Positions 10,413 through 19,295 of a stretch of 64,000 bases of DNA are shown here, one piece after another. The notes under the pieces are model-generated. The model saw nothing but the letters and a program-made list of their open reading frames with translations. It did no database searches and was not told where the DNA came from. Numbering within the stretch: the stretch's first letter is position 1; each line of letters opens with the position of its first letter. Position numbers and translations under genes: made by a program. The stretch is from Staphylococcus hominis subsp. hominis. Its GTDB lineage: Bacteria; Bacillota; Bacilli; Staphylococcales; Staphylococcaceae. The DNA is taken from the NCBI RefSeq assembly GCF_002901845.1, contig NZ_PPQE01000025.1, forward strand, positions 726,579 through 790,578, given 5' to 3'.

Positions 10413-10441
10413 ATTATACTAGAAAATAGAAAGATATTGAA
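10413..10441 (-). promoter_or_regulatory. Promoter of thyA-dfrA-fakB2
   Basis: On the minus strand TTCAAT (10441-10436) and TATAAT (10418-10413) are separated by 17 bases, giving a start near 10406 and a leader of about 28 bases before the thyA ATG. Confidence 0.6.
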
Positions 10442-10485
10442 TGAATTATATTATTGAGTATATATTATTTCAAAACATTTTTATA

Positions 10486-10539
10486 TTTAAAAATCTCCAA
10501 TAATAAATTATCTTAGTTTGATAATTTATTATTGGAGAT
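10486..10539 (-). terminator. Terminator after brxB
   Basis: A 20-bp perfect stem (10493-10512 with 10520-10539) with a 7-base loop, followed on the minus strand by TTTT. It separates the cvfC-brxB transcript from thyA. No T run follows on the plus side. Confidence 0.85.
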
Positions 10540-10573
10540 GCATATTAAGATAGAGTAAATTAGTCTAATAATA

Positions 10574-11008
10574 TTAACAATTTTCGTCGAAAGCATCTTT
10601 AATATCCATACAAATATCTTGAATATCTCTACCTTCAATATGTTCACGCGGAATAAAATGTTTTAATTCTGTACCTTTAAATAAAGCATACGAAGGGCTT
10701 GAAGGTACTTGTTGGATATAATCGCGCATTGTTTGCGTTGCTTCTTTATCTTGTCCAGCAAACACTGTGACTTTATGTGTTGGCTTTTTATCATTTTGAT
10801 CAGCAACTGCTACAGCGGCAGGTCTCGCTAGACCAGCAGCACAACCACATGTAGAATTAATAACAACAAATGTTGTTTCGTCATCTTTAACATTGTTCAT
10901 ATAGTTTGATACATCTTCACTTGATTCTAAACTTGTAAAACCATTATCAGTTAATTCAGAACGCATTTGTTGTGCTAGTTCATGCATATATTGTTCATAC
11001 GGATTCAT
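10574..11008 (-). CDS. brxB: Bacilliredoxin BrxB
   Basis: Thiol-disulfide protein of the BrxA/BrxB (DUF1094) family that removes bacillithiol from S-bacillithiolated proteins. The 144-residue protein has the CGC active site in [14 protein letters not shown]. The start [14 protein letters not shown] at 11008 has AAAGGAG 8 bases upstream; the longer frame to 11044 has no such site. It follows cvfC after 13 bases. Its partners BshA (bacillithiol synthesis) and YpdA (reductase) are also encoded in this window. The BrxB rather than BrxA call follows its neighbourhood and its resemblance to S. aureus BrxB. Confidence 0.9.
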   Translation of the reverse strand: MNPYEQYMHELAQQMRSELTDNGFTSLESSEDVSNYMNNVKDDETTFVVINSTCGCAAGLARPAAVAVADQNDKKPTHKVTVFAGQDKEATQTMRDYIQQVPSSPSYALFKGTELKHFIPREHIEGRDIQDICMDIKDAFDENC

Positions 11009-11021
11009 ATAAAAAACTCCT

Positions 11022-12137
11022 TTAATGTTTATTACGATTAGCAATTTGTTTCCATACGGAACCTAATGCTTCATCGCCATTTTCAATTCTAGAAATTGCC
11101 ATTTCCACTTGAAGTTTTACTTCGTAAGCATTGTCGTTCGCATGCGCTCTTAGAGATGCGAGTTGCGCTTTGCCACCTTCTTCAAATAAAAACATTGCAG
11201 CTCTCCAACGAACAATTTTTTGTGGATCATCAAGTGCTTTTTCCATTTCTGGCAAAGCTTCTTTATAACCTAAATCACTGATACAGTCTCCAGCTGTACG
11301 TCGAATAGCAGGATGCTTATCATTTAATCCTTTATACAAATATGGCAATATTTCTTTACTTTCAATCATACCAAATAAAACAATCGCTTGACGTCTTAAT
11401 GGTAACTTATTTTCATTTAAGGCTTGCTCTAAGAGTGGAATATCCTCAAGTGTTGGTGTTGGAAATTCTGTTAACATTCTGAGACGTACTTTCCAGTCTG
11501 ATTCATTCAAGTACTCCTCGTATGAAACATGTTGATAAAAATGAGATGTACTTTTCGTTTGCTTAGATAAAGCTTGAACGACTAATTGTTCCAATCGACT
11601 TTTTGGATACAATGCAATGATTTCTTCATAAACTTCTTCCATAACTAAAGAAAGTTCTCCATAACGTAAACCAACCTCTTTCCATTTTCTAAGAAAAATA
11701 ACATTATCATCATCTTCTTGTGCTTTAAGCATACTATTGATAAAGATATCAGGTAGTTGTTTACGTATTTCTTCATGAGCATTTGTTAATTTAATTTGAT
11801 ATGGGATATTTTTAAAAGTGAGTATCTCTGCTTTCACTTCTCCATAGTGTTCATCAAACTGAGATGATTGACTAATCGTTTCCTCTTTTTGAAGTGACGC
11901 AGTAATTTGAGGTAATACCTCTTCCCAATTTGCTTTCGGATACTTATCAATAGCTAAAAAGTCAATTACATGAAATATAGATTTAACATCTTTAATTTGT
12001 AATAAGTCATTAATAAAATCAGGTTGAGATGTTTTGACTTCTGTATATGTGTTCGACTGATTATCAGCACGCTTTTCACTTAAAACGATTTTCATTGTAT
12101 TTGGGCTTGGTGTTGGTTCAATTTTTAATATTTCCAC
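11022..12137 (-). CDS. cvfC: Conserved virulence factor C (Nfu_N domain plus HEAT repeats)
   Basis: A 371-residue cytoplasmic protein. Residues 1-85 form an Nfu_N (NifU N-terminal-like) domain beginning [17 protein letters not shown]. Residues ~190-365 contain at least four PBS-lyase-type HEAT repeats (for example [19 protein letters not shown]). Only one cysteine was noticed (in AGDCISDLG), so it is not a cluster scaffold like complete Nfu. S. aureus CvfC affects virulence gene expression, mechanism unclear. The start codon is GTG, with AGGAGG 7 bases upstream. The next gene upstream (12155-12403) duplicates its N-terminal domain. Confidence 0.88.
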   Translation of the reverse strand: MEILKIEPTPSPNTMKIVLSEKRADNQSNTYTEVKTSQPDFINDLLQIKDVKSIFHVIDFLAIDKYPKANWEEVLPQITASLQKEETISQSSQFDEHYGEVKAEILTFKNIPYQIKLTNAHEEIRKQLPDIFINSMLKAQEDDDNVIFLRKWKEVGLRYGELSLVMEEVYEEIIALYPKSRLEQLVVQALSKQTKSTSHFYQHVSYEEYLNESDWKVRLRMLTEFPTPTLEDIPLLEQALNENKLPLRRQAIVLFGMIESKEILPYLYKGLNDKHPAIRRTAGDCISDLGYKEALPEMEKALDDPQKIVRWRAAMFLFEEGGKAQLASLRAHANDNAYEVKLQVEMAISRIENGDEALGSVWKQIANRNKH

Positions 12138-12154
12138 TACTGTTCCTCCTAAAA

Positions 12155-12403
12155 TTAAAATGTGTCTTCAATTTTAGGTACAAGATCATCCCAATTGGCA
12201 TATTCCTCTTTATCTACTGAAATAAAATCCATGACATAAAAAACTGACTTTACTCCTTCGATATCAAATAATCGATTAATAAAATCAGGTTGCCCATCTT
12301 GAGCAGATGTATACGTATTTGATTGATTATCTTTACGTTTTTCACTTAAATTAATTTTAATCGTATTATAATTTGGTGTGTCTTCAATTGACTTTATATG
12401 CAT
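12155..12403 (-). CDS. Stand-alone Nfu_N-domain protein
   Basis: An 82-residue protein that aligns end to end with the first ~82 residues of CvfC. Shared blocks include [15 protein letters not shown] against [31 protein letters not shown] against [10 protein letters not shown], and a NW(D/E) motif near the end. It has no cysteine and no C-terminal CxxC domain. AGGAGG lies 7 bases before the ATG. It lies 17 bases before cvfC and 11 bases after the zinc-finger gene, so the three are probably co-transcribed. The function is unknown; it looks like a tandem duplication of the CvfC domain. Confidence 0.8.
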   Translation of the reverse strand: MHIKSIEDTPNYNTIKINLSEKRKDNQSNTYTSAQDGQPDFINRLFDIEGVKSVFYVMDFISVDKEEYANWDDLVPKIEDTF

Positions 12404-12414
12404 AAAATTCCCTC

Positions 12415-12609
12415 CTATTGAAGTTCATTGCCTAATTGCTTAATTTGCTTACCTATTGAACATTCAGAAATACAAAAATGATGTGCTTGTGTTTTTCCTT
12501 CTGTTTTTCTAATGTGTGTTTTCAGTAAACATTTATCACAATAAGTATTCATTAATTCATCAATTTTTTCTATTGCATTTTGTTCGGAATGTGTAAGTAT
12601 AACTTTCAC
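12415..12609 (-). CDS. Small zinc-finger protein (PF10782-like)
   Basis: A protein of about 64 residues with the zinc-ligand pattern CxxC...HxxxxC...C: CDKCLLKTHIRKTEG, HHFCISECSIG. The family is small, conserved in Bacillales and uncharacterised. The start is uncertain. The GTG at 12609 overlaps the AAGGAG site, while the codon with proper spacing (8 bases) is an ATA at 12600. It heads the zinc-finger / Nfu_N / cvfC / brxB group. Confidence 0.75.
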   Translation of the reverse strand: MKVILTHSEQNAIEKIDELMNTYCDKCLLKTHIRKTEGKTQAHHFCISECSIGKQIKQLGNELQ

Positions 12610-12719
12610 TCCTTATACTTAATTTTATAAATATGGAGTTATTATAACTTATATGATGATCATTTTAAAATAATCGATTTTATTTTTTAATATTTATAAT
12701 ATGAATTGATTAATGAGTA

Positions 12720-12748
12720 TTGAATTTGAATTACTTTTACTATAAAAT
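12720..12748 (+). promoter_or_regulatory. Promoter upstream of the preQ1 riboswitch
   Basis: TTGAAT at 12720-12725 and TAAAAT at 12743-12748 are spaced by 17 bases, so the transcript would start just before the aptamer. Confidence 0.5.
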
Positions 12749-12755
12749 ATTAAAG

Positions 12756-12800
12756 TTGCTTAGCGGTTTCTAAACACCCGCATTATCAAAATTTAGGAGG
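12756..12800 (+). promoter_or_regulatory. preQ1-I riboswitch
   Basis: Stem P1 is GCGG (12763-12766) with CCGC (12778-12781), enclosing the class I loop TTTCTAAACAC. An A-rich tail follows. The loop CTAA (12770-12773) can pair with TTAG (12793-12796), forming the pseudoknot. TTAG overlaps the AGGAGG ribosome-binding site (12795-12800), so ligand binding should hide it. Known preQ1-I switches control queuosine biosynthesis and transport genes, and the downstream gene is a queuosine-precursor transporter. Confidence 0.85.
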
Positions 12801-12807
12801 ATAAATG

Positions 12808-13512
12808 ATGTATAATGAATTTTTTGGCATTGCTACTTTTTTTGTAACATTTATTGTAATGGTTTTAATGTATCGTTGTTTTGGTAAACAAGGTCTTATC
12901 GCTTGGGTAGCTATCGGTACAATTATTGCTAATATCCAAGTCATCAAAACGGTTGATATTTTTGGTATCTCAGCAACTCTAGGTAATGTAATGTTTGCCT
13001 CTATCTACCTAGCTACAGATATTTTAAATGATATTTATGGACGAAAAGTTGCTAAACGTGCTGTATGGTTAGGCTTCTCATCAACTCTTGTTATGATAAT
13101 TGTAATGCAAATGTCATTACATTTTATACCCGCACCAGAAGATATATCTCAAAAAGCATTATCTACGATTTTTGATTTAGTGCCGAGAATTGCTTTAGGT
13201 TCAATTATTGCTTATATTATAGGGCAACATGTAGATGTGTTCATCTTTTCAATGATAAAAAAAGTTTTCCAATCAGATAAAACATTTATTATTAGAGCTT
13301 ATGGAAGTACGGTATTAAGTTCAATTATTGATACTGCATTATTTGTAACTATCGCATTTATCGGTACATTGCCTGCAAGTGTTGTATTTGAAATCTTTAT
13401 TACTACGTATGTTTTAAAATTAGTCTCAACGATTTTCAATGTTCCATTTGGTTATATTGCGAAGTCATTCTATCGAAATGGAAAAATTCAAAAATTAGAC
13501 GAAGGTTATTAA
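12808..13512 (+). CDS. Queuosine precursor transporter (YhhQ/VUT family)
   Basis: Membrane carrier of 234 residues with about six hydrophobic helices. It contains the family signature region ASIYLATDILNDIYGRKVAKRAVW and GQHVDVFIF. It imports a queuosine precursor (preQ0/preQ1 or queuine) for tRNA anticodon modification. The family link is strengthened by the preQ1 riboswitch in front of it. Two ATG codons stand in tandem (12805, 12808). The second has the better 7-base spacing from AGGAGG. Low queuosine precursor should open the site and raise synthesis. Confidence 0.9.
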   Translation: MYNEFFGIATFFVTFIVMVLMYRCFGKQGLIAWVAIGTIIANIQVIKTVDIFGISATLGNVMFASIYLATDILNDIYGRKVAKRAVWLGFSSTLVMIIVMQMSLHFIPAPEDISQKALSTIFDLVPRIALGSIIAYIIGQHVDVFIFSMIKKVFQSDKTFIIRAYGSTVLSSIIDTALFVTIAFIGTLPASVVFEIFITTYVLKLVSTIFNVPFGYIAKSFYRNGKIQKLDEGY

Positions 13513-13525
13513 AACAATCATACAT

Positions 13526-13563
13526 GCATATTGTTTAGGTTTACTAAGCAATATGCTATTTTT
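13526..13563 (+). terminator. Terminator after the queuosine precursor transporter
   Basis: Stem GCATATTG (13526-13533) with CAATATGC (13549-13556), then TATTTTT. It lies just after the stop codon of the transporter. Confidence 0.75.
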
Positions 13564-13611
13564 AAATAGACAAATAGTGTTTAATTAATGCTTAAACTAG
13601 AGGTGTTTTTA

Positions 13612-14013
13612 ATGGCTAAAATATTTTTTGATGCTGCGACGAGTGGCAATCCGGGACGTAGTACGTGTGGGATAGTAATTAAAGAAAATGATATTAAATA
13701 TACTTATACACATGATTTAGGAGAATTGGACAACCATAGTGCTGAATGGTCTGCATTCATTCATGCATTAGAGCATGCTCGTGAATTAAATGTTTCAAAT
13801 GCTTTATTGCATACAGATTCTAAATTGATAGAAGATAGCGTGAATCAAGGTTATGTAAAAAATGCGCGTTTCAAACCATTTTTTGAAAATATGGAGATTT
13901 TAGAAGCAAGTTTTGATTTGCTATTTGTAAAATGGGTTCCAAGAGATAAAAATAAAGAAGCAAATCAATTAGCACAACAAGCTCTATACAAATTAATTAA
14001 GAATAAACAATAA
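13612..14013 (+). CDS. Ribonuclease HI-family protein
   Basis: A 133-residue RNase H-fold protein, expected to cut RNA in RNA:DNA hybrids. The acidic residues sit at the expected places: D in KIFFDAATSGNPG, E in HSAEWSAF, D in LLHTDSKL, and an acidic residue in PRDKNKEANQLA. The longer frame from 13588 is rejected because AGAGGT precedes the ATG at 13612 by 7 bases. The family is often called YpdQ/RnhA-like and may be inactive on standard substrates. It is monocistronic between two terminators. Confidence 0.85.
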   Translation: MAKIFFDAATSGNPGRSTCGIVIKENDIKYTYTHDLGELDNHSAEWSAFIHALEHARELNVSNALLHTDSKLIEDSVNQGYVKNARFKPFFENMEILEASFDLLFVKWVPRDKNKEANQLAQQALYKLIKNKQ

Positions 14014-14020
14014 TAATGTA

Positions 14021-14070
14021 AAAAAGAAGATAAAAGAATTTATGTTGAATTCTTTTATCTTCTTTTTTTA
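14021..14070. terminator. Bidirectional terminator
   Basis: A 15-bp perfect stem (14026-14040 with 14048-14062). TTTTTTT follows on the plus side and TTTTTT on the minus side. It ends the RNase H-like gene (+) and the exonuclease gene (-). Confidence 0.92.
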
Positions 14071-14076
14071 TCTGTT

Positions 14077-14961
14077 TTACATTAAAATTTTTGAAGCAAG
14101 ATATTTACCAGAGACATAAAGTTCGTGTTCATTACAAATTGAAAGAATATGATTCAATGAATGTGTATACTTCATTTCTTCATATAATGCAGTTGTATCA
14201 ATAGGCACATCTGTATAGATTTTCGCTAATTGTTTGGATAGAATCAAATTTTCTTTATCAATTGCAATTTTTTTCTGTTGATTAGGTGTAAGTGATTCGA
14301 TATTGTCTAGTACGTTTTCAACGCTACCATAAGATTGTATTAATTTAATGGCGGTTTTTTCTCCAATACCTTTAACACCAGGATACCCATCTGCTGAATC
14401 TCCCATAAATGCTTTAATATCAATAAGTTGAAGTGGATGTAATGCATACTCTTCATTAAAACGATTAAGAGTATAATGATGATAAATATTAAAACCTCTT
14501 CTGATTAACCAGACTTCTACTTGTTCATTGATACATTGTAAAATATCTCTATCTCCAGTTACAATATGTACTTCATTATCTTTTGAATATATTTTAGCGA
14601 GTGTTCCTATGACATCGTCTGCCTCATAATTTGCAACACCGATATTCACAAAACCAAATTGTTCTGAAATGTCTTTTACGTAATCGAATTGAGGTATCAA
14701 TTCATCTGGTGGTGCAGGTCTATTTTGTTTATAAGAAGTATACATATCATTTCTAAAGGTCGCTTGCCCCATATCCCAACATATCGCGACATGACTTGGT
14801 TTAATATCCTTAATTGCCGTAAAAATATGTCTAACAAAACCCTGAATCCCATTGGTTGGAATGCCTTTAGAATTATACATAAATTGTTTGTGTAGACTTG
14901 TAGCATAAAAATGTCTAAATAAGAGCGCCATTCCATCTACAAGTAAGACACGTTGAGTCAT
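14077..14961 (-). CDS. 5'-3' exonuclease (DNA polymerase I exonuclease-like)
   Basis: A stand-alone FEN-family nuclease of 294 residues, like B. subtilis YpcP, that would remove 5' flaps or RNA primers. Metal-binding acids are visible in VLLVDGMALLFR, ANYEADDVIG, TGDRD and FMGDSADGYPGVKGIGEKTA. The last also begins the helix-hairpin-helix. GAAGGA lies before the ATG. It begins 16 bases after the end of the dynamin gene, so they may share a transcript. Confidence 0.92.
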   Translation of the reverse strand: MTQRVLLVDGMALLFRHFYATSLHKQFMYNSKGIPTNGIQGFVRHIFTAIKDIKPSHVAICWDMGQATFRNDMYTSYKQNRPAPPDELIPQFDYVKDISEQFGFVNIGVANYEADDVIGTLAKIYSKDNEVHIVTGDRDILQCINEQVEVWLIRRGFNIYHHYTLNRFNEEYALHPLQLIDIKAFMGDSADGYPGVKGIGEKTAIKLIQSYGSVENVLDNIESLTPNQQKKIAIDKENLILSKQLAKIYTDVPIDTTALYEEMKYTHSLNHILSICNEHELYVSGKYLASKILM

Positions 14962-14977
14962 ATATTAATCCTTCTTT

Positions 14978-17900
14978 CTAATTTAAAAGTGGGTCCAATT
15001 GTTGATTTACTGTTTCTAATTGTTTAATGAGTGAATCATCGATACGTTTAGATAATAAGTCATTGATTTGTTCTAAAACATTATTATTTAACTGATTAAG
15101 TTCGATGTTCGCGTCGTGAGTTAAGTTAGAAACATAATAATCTAATTGTTGTTTTAATGCGTTTAGTGATGGTTGTAGTAGTTCTAGTGTATTTGAACAA
15201 ATCATTTCTTGTAGTTCTCTTTGCGCATTTGCATTTAAAATTTTACGTTTAGACAACTGTTTAGGTAAAACTGAAAGCATCTCTTCTAAACTAATACGTA
15301 ATAGTGCATCATCAGTAAACGGCGCTGTTATTTTAAAATGAGGTTGGATAAGTACATGAACTGAGTTTAATTTTTGAATTGTTGGTGCTACTTGTTGATC
15401 TAATTGAGAAGTAAAGTATGTTTTTATTCTTTCGACTAATAAAGTTTGTTCTAAATATAATCGTTGATGAACTTGATCTAAGTACATTTTCGTAGCATGT
15501 TTCTTTTCATCATTAAAATCATTATTTTGTGTCATTTGACTATTATATACTTTTTTAACCTCATCTAATAATTGAAGCTGTAATCGTTTATTTAAATGAT
15601 AGATTTGTTCTTCAACCTCATTTTTAGTATGTTGCTCACTTGTATGAATCATTTGGTTAGTTAATGGTGTTTTATCTTTATAAGTTTCAAGTTGTTGTTG
15701 TCGTTCTAACATACGTGTTTGATTTGTTTTAAATTCATAGATGATTTGATTAAAGTTATCGCGCATTTGCTCGATTTGATGAACCATTTGCTTCTCTAAA
15801 ATCGTTTTCGATTCAGTTTCGACAAAATGATTAATACTTTCTTTTAATTTAAGAATGCCTTCATCTTTAGTCTCCAATGCACGTTTACTTGATACACCGA
15901 ATAATTCAGATGGCAGATTCACTTGAGATAGAGCATCTTTTACATACTGCTCCACTGCTATTAAATCTTCATTAGTTTCAGCTAAATCTACCGCATTAAT
16001 AATCATTTTAAATGTCTGTGCTTCATTTAATTGGTTAATATCTTTCATATGTTCAATAAATGCTTTGTCATTATCAGTAAATGAGTGATTAAAATAGCTC
16101 ACATATAAAATTAGGTCTGAAGAAGTTAAGATTTGTTCAGTTTCATTTGTATGTCGTTGATTATTAGAATGTAACCCTAATGAATCAACGATAATTTTGT
16201 CTTTTAACCAATCCAGTGGAAGGTGTATATGAACGGTTTTAACAAATGTAGCGTATTCGTCTTCTGCACTCCATTGCTTAATTTCATGTTGTGAAATAGT
16301 ATGTGTTATACCTTCTTTTAGCATATCTTGGTACATTGAAAAGTGCTTCTCTACTGATGTTATAAAAGCCAATTGATTTTTTTCTAATTGTTGTTTTAAA
16401 GACTCAATGTTACTATTCATAAATTCTTCTAAAGAGTTAAAAGAAACGTTTTGATATTCAAGCAATTGATTTAATTCATTTAACAATTGCGTATTTGTTT
16501 TCAAAGTAATTTGACTATCATGACCATATGAGATTTCAGTTGTAGCTGCCGTTGTTGGATTAGGTGAGCTTACAAGATAATGATCTCCAAGTAAACCATT
16601 AATCAAGCTACTTTTTCCTGCACTAAATGTACCGAAGACACCTATTTTTACAATTTTATTATCTATACGTTGCAATGTTTCTTTGATGTCTTGCTTTGTT
16701 TTATTGAATAAAGGAACAGGCTCAATGATAGCCAGTGCTTTCTGAATATCAAAGTGATGAGTTCTCGTAGCCTTAGTTGATGTAATATCTTCGTCTAAAT
16801 CATTTGTTGAAGATATGGTTGATTGATTAAGTTCATAATGTATTTCTGTTCGATCAATTAATTTATCGAGTGAGTCATTCATATGAATATAATAATGTTT
16901 ATAATTTTCAGTTGTTAATGACTGTTTTAAATTCTTGAACTCAAGATACTGTTCATATAAATGTGCATCATTATTATCTATGTTAGATAATTCCGTTGCT
17001 TCAGTATGTTCAATAATATCTTTAAATAATGAATCTGATTGTTTTTCGACAACGCGTGCAATTGCTTTTACAACGTCATCACTAAATGTGAGCACATAGG
17101 TATTATTAATGCTTGTTTGTACTTGATATAAATTAGAAATTAAAGTAGGTTCAATTTGATAATGTTGATTTAAAATTCGTTGATTCACTTCAGAATGATG
17201 GATAAAGCGAGTTATAAAAGATAAATCTTCACGCATGGGTTGACGAATGTGTCGATTCACTTTTTCTTGTAAACGGTCTACAACATTTTGTAAACGTTTT
17301 GCTCTCTCTTCTTCTGTTTTCTTTTTTTTATTTAGAAGACCACCCACTTTGAAGTCTAAAGCCATGCTTTCAAGATAATAACGAATATCTTCTCGCATAT
17401 CATGAGTCATAATATAAGCATTATCTAATATATTTTTCCGTTTTTCTTTTAAGTACATTAATAATTGAGAAGAATGATTTAATAATTGTGCTTCTTCACT
17501 TATAGCTTGATTCTGTTGAAATTGTTTATAGGATTCTTCAAATTCGGATTCATTGATATTTAAGTCGTCAAGTATATTTTGCATATGCTCTTGAATATAT
17601 GAAAGCTGAGTACGATGTATAAATTCAATGATACGTGTTACAAAATCTTCAATAGGTTCACGTAGTTTATCTTTTTCTTCTAAAAACTCTGAGAATAAAT
17701 GAAGTTGATTGTTTGGATGATCAAATTTACTAACATAAAATAGTTGATCGACTTTAATATCCCAATCTTGTATAGATTGTTCTACTTTTTGTTTAAATGT
17801 ATCAAAAGAAATTTCATTCTCATTATGCTTATCAATTTGATTGATAACAAAAATAATAGGTATGCCTACTTGATTCATGCGTTTCATAAATTGGAAATTG

Positions 17901-18421
17901 AGTGCAGACTGAACATGATTATAATCAACTGTATACACAATCATATTGCTTGTATATAAAAATTGTTCAGTAGTGGATTGGTGTGCAGAAACATTTGAAT
18001 CTACTCCTGGAGTGTCTTGTAATGTAAAACCAAGATTAAACTTATTTGAAGGGAACTTTATTTCAATAGATTCCACATCCATATTTAATCGGTTCATTAT
18101 TTTTACATCTTCATACGTTTTTAGCTTAACATAATTTTGATATTCTAAATTAGCAATAATCTCTTCTTCTTTTGAAACAGAAACTATAGCCGTATTACTC
18201 GTCGTTGGTACAGGTGAACTAGGCAATATATCTTGTTCTAATAATAAATTGATTAATGTTGATTTACCAGCTGAAAAATGTCCAACAAATGATAAAGTAT
18301 ATTGATTTAAATATACTTTTTTAATCACTTGATTTATTGTATGTACTAATGCTTCGTTATTCGATTTTTCTATTTCTTTTTTTAGTTTGTATAATACATC
18401 TAATTGTTCATTATTTTGCAT
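14978..18421 (-). CDS. Double dynamin-like GTPase (DynA type)
   Basis: A 1147-residue protein of two fused bacterial dynamin modules. The first P-loop is GHFSAGKST at residues 47-55, with DTPGVDS and a NQID motif. The second is GTFSAGKSS at about 595-603, followed by SLGLHS and NAVD. Long predicted coiled-coil regions follow each GTPase. B. subtilis DynA has the same head-to-tail architecture (about 1190 residues) and fuses membranes and protects against pore-forming agents and phage. An equivalent role here is inferred. The second switch carries DSLGLHS in place of the usual DTPG. Confidence 0.92.
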   Translation of the reverse strand: MQNNEQLDVLYKLKKEIEKSNNEALVHTINQVIKKVYLNQYTLSFVGHFSAGKSTLINLLLEQDILPSSPVPTTSNTAIVSVSKEEEIIANLEYQNYVKLKTYEDVKIMNRLNMDVESIEIKFPSNKFNLGFTLQDTPGVDSNVSAHQSTTEQFLYTSNMIVYTVDYNHVQSALNFQFMKRMNQVGIPIIFVINQIDKHNENEISFDTFKQKVEQSIQDWDIKVDQLFYVSKFDHPNNQLHLFSEFLEEKDKLREPIEDFVTRIIEFIHRTQLSYIQEHMQNILDDLNINESEFEESYKQFQQNQAISEEAQLLNHSSQLLMYLKEKRKNILDNAYIMTHDMREDIRYYLESMALDFKVGGLLNKKKKTEEERAKRLQNVVDRLQEKVNRHIRQPMREDLSFITRFIHHSEVNQRILNQHYQIEPTLISNLYQVQTSINNTYVLTFSDDVVKAIARVVEKQSDSLFKDIIEHTEATELSNIDNNDAHLYEQYLEFKNLKQSLTTENYKHYYIHMNDSLDKLIDRTEIHYELNQSTISSTNDLDEDITSTKATRTHHFDIQKALAIIEPVPLFNKTKQDIKETLQRIDNKIVKIGVFGTFSAGKSSLINGLLGDHYLVSSPNPTTAATTEISYGHDSQITLKTNTQLLNELNQLLEYQNVSFNSLEEFMNSNIESLKQQLEKNQLAFITSVEKHFSMYQDMLKEGITHTISQHEIKQWSAEDEYATFVKTVHIHLPLDWLKDKIIVDSLGLHSNNQRHTNETEQILTSSDLILYVSYFNHSFTDNDKAFIEHMKDINQLNEAQTFKMIINAVDLAETNEDLIAVEQYVKDALSQVNLPSELFGVSSKRALETKDEGILKLKESINHFVETESKTILEKQMVHQIEQMRDNFNQIIYEFKTNQTRMLERQQQLETYKDKTPLTNQMIHTSEQHTKNEVEEQIYHLNKRLQLQLLDEVKKVYNSQMTQNNDFNDEKKHATKMYLDQVHQRLYLEQTLLVERIKTYFTSQLDQQVAPTIQKLNSVHVLIQPHFKITAPFTDDALLRISLEEMLSVLPKQLSKRKILNANAQRELQEMICSNTLELLQPSLNALKQQLDYYVSNLTHDANIELNQLNNNVLEQINDLLSKRIDDSLIKQLETVNQQLDPLLN

Positions 18422-18459
18422 AATGCTATCCCCTTTATTTCGCTCACTCTAAAATATAA

Positions 18460-18498
18460 AAAAATTAAGGTTATAAAACTAAAAAGAATTATAACCTT
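18460..18498 (-). terminator. Terminator after the NAD(P)-binding gene
   Basis: Stem AAGGTTATAA (18467-18476) with TTATAACCTT (18489-18498), followed on the minus strand by a run of seven T. It separates the gene at 18585 from the dynamin gene. Confidence 0.85.
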
Positions 18499-18584
18499 AC
18501 TTTTAGGGTGATAAAACTAAATTATCTTTAGCTGTGTTTATTAAATTTTATCATAAGAAATAATAAAAACCTATATAGAATGAA

Positions 18585-19223
18585 TTAGTTAAACCAAGCT
18601 GGTTTATCGCCATCAGTATTTGGTTTATTTACTCCAATATTTTGTCTAGAATAAAGTTCAGGTTGTTTCGCTATACGTACTGCTAAATTGGCTACACTTC
18701 TTCTAGAAACTTCTGTTCCTTTAAAGGTATCACCTTTTTGAGTAATTTCATAATCTGATTCATTTTTAAATGTTAACCAAGCAGGACGAATAATTGTATA
18801 ATCTAAGTCAGAAGCTTCAATTAAATCAGCTGCTTTACGATATTTAGTTAATTTTTCACCAAATTGTTCTTTATTAAATGTATTGAATTTATCTGGTAAT
18901 TCGTCATAAATACCAGGAGCCGCCACAAATATTAAACGTTTAACATTCTTTTTGTTCATGGCATCTATAATGGCTTGTGCTTCTCTATCTAGGGATCCTG
19001 ATAAACTTGCAAAAACAATATCTACTTGATCTAATGCTTTTTCTAAATCTTCAACATTTTTAGCATCACCTTCAAAGACAGTGATACGATTAGATGCGTA
19101 ATCAGGAATACGATGGGCATTTCTTAAAAATAAATCAACATTAAAACTAGAATTCTCTAAGAAAATTTTAGTTGCTTCAATTGATACTTTTCCGTTAGCC
19201 CCTACAATTAGAACTGTTTGCAT
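18585..19223 (-). CDS. NAD(P)-binding atypical short-chain dehydrogenase
   Basis: A 212-residue Rossmann protein of the NAD(P)H-binding (PF13460/NmrA-like) group. It has the dinucleotide loop VLIVGANGKVS (residues 4-14), an acidic VFEGDA strand, FVAAPGIY, and YTIIRPAWLT near the C-terminal half. The substrate is unknown; relatives act on quinones or sugar nucleotides, or only bind NAD(P) as sensors. AGGAG precedes the ATG. It is monocistronic. Its promoter carries a perfect palindrome over the -10 (19296-19308), so a dedicated repressor is likely. Confidence 0.8.
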   Translation of the reverse strand: MQTVLIVGANGKVSIEATKIFLENSSFNVDLFLRNAHRIPDYASNRITVFEGDAKNVEDLEKALDQVDIVFASLSGSLDREAQAIIDAMNKKNVKRLIFVAAPGIYDELPDKFNTFNKEQFGEKLTKYRKAADLIEASDLDYTIIRPAWLTFKNESDYEITQKGDTFKGTEVSRRSVANLAVRIAKQPELYSRQNIGVNKPNTDGDKPAWFN

Positions 19224-19295
19224 AACTTACTCTCCTTACTATACTGTTTAAATGTGCTGTGTTTTTAACACGCTTACTAATAACTTTACAATAGT

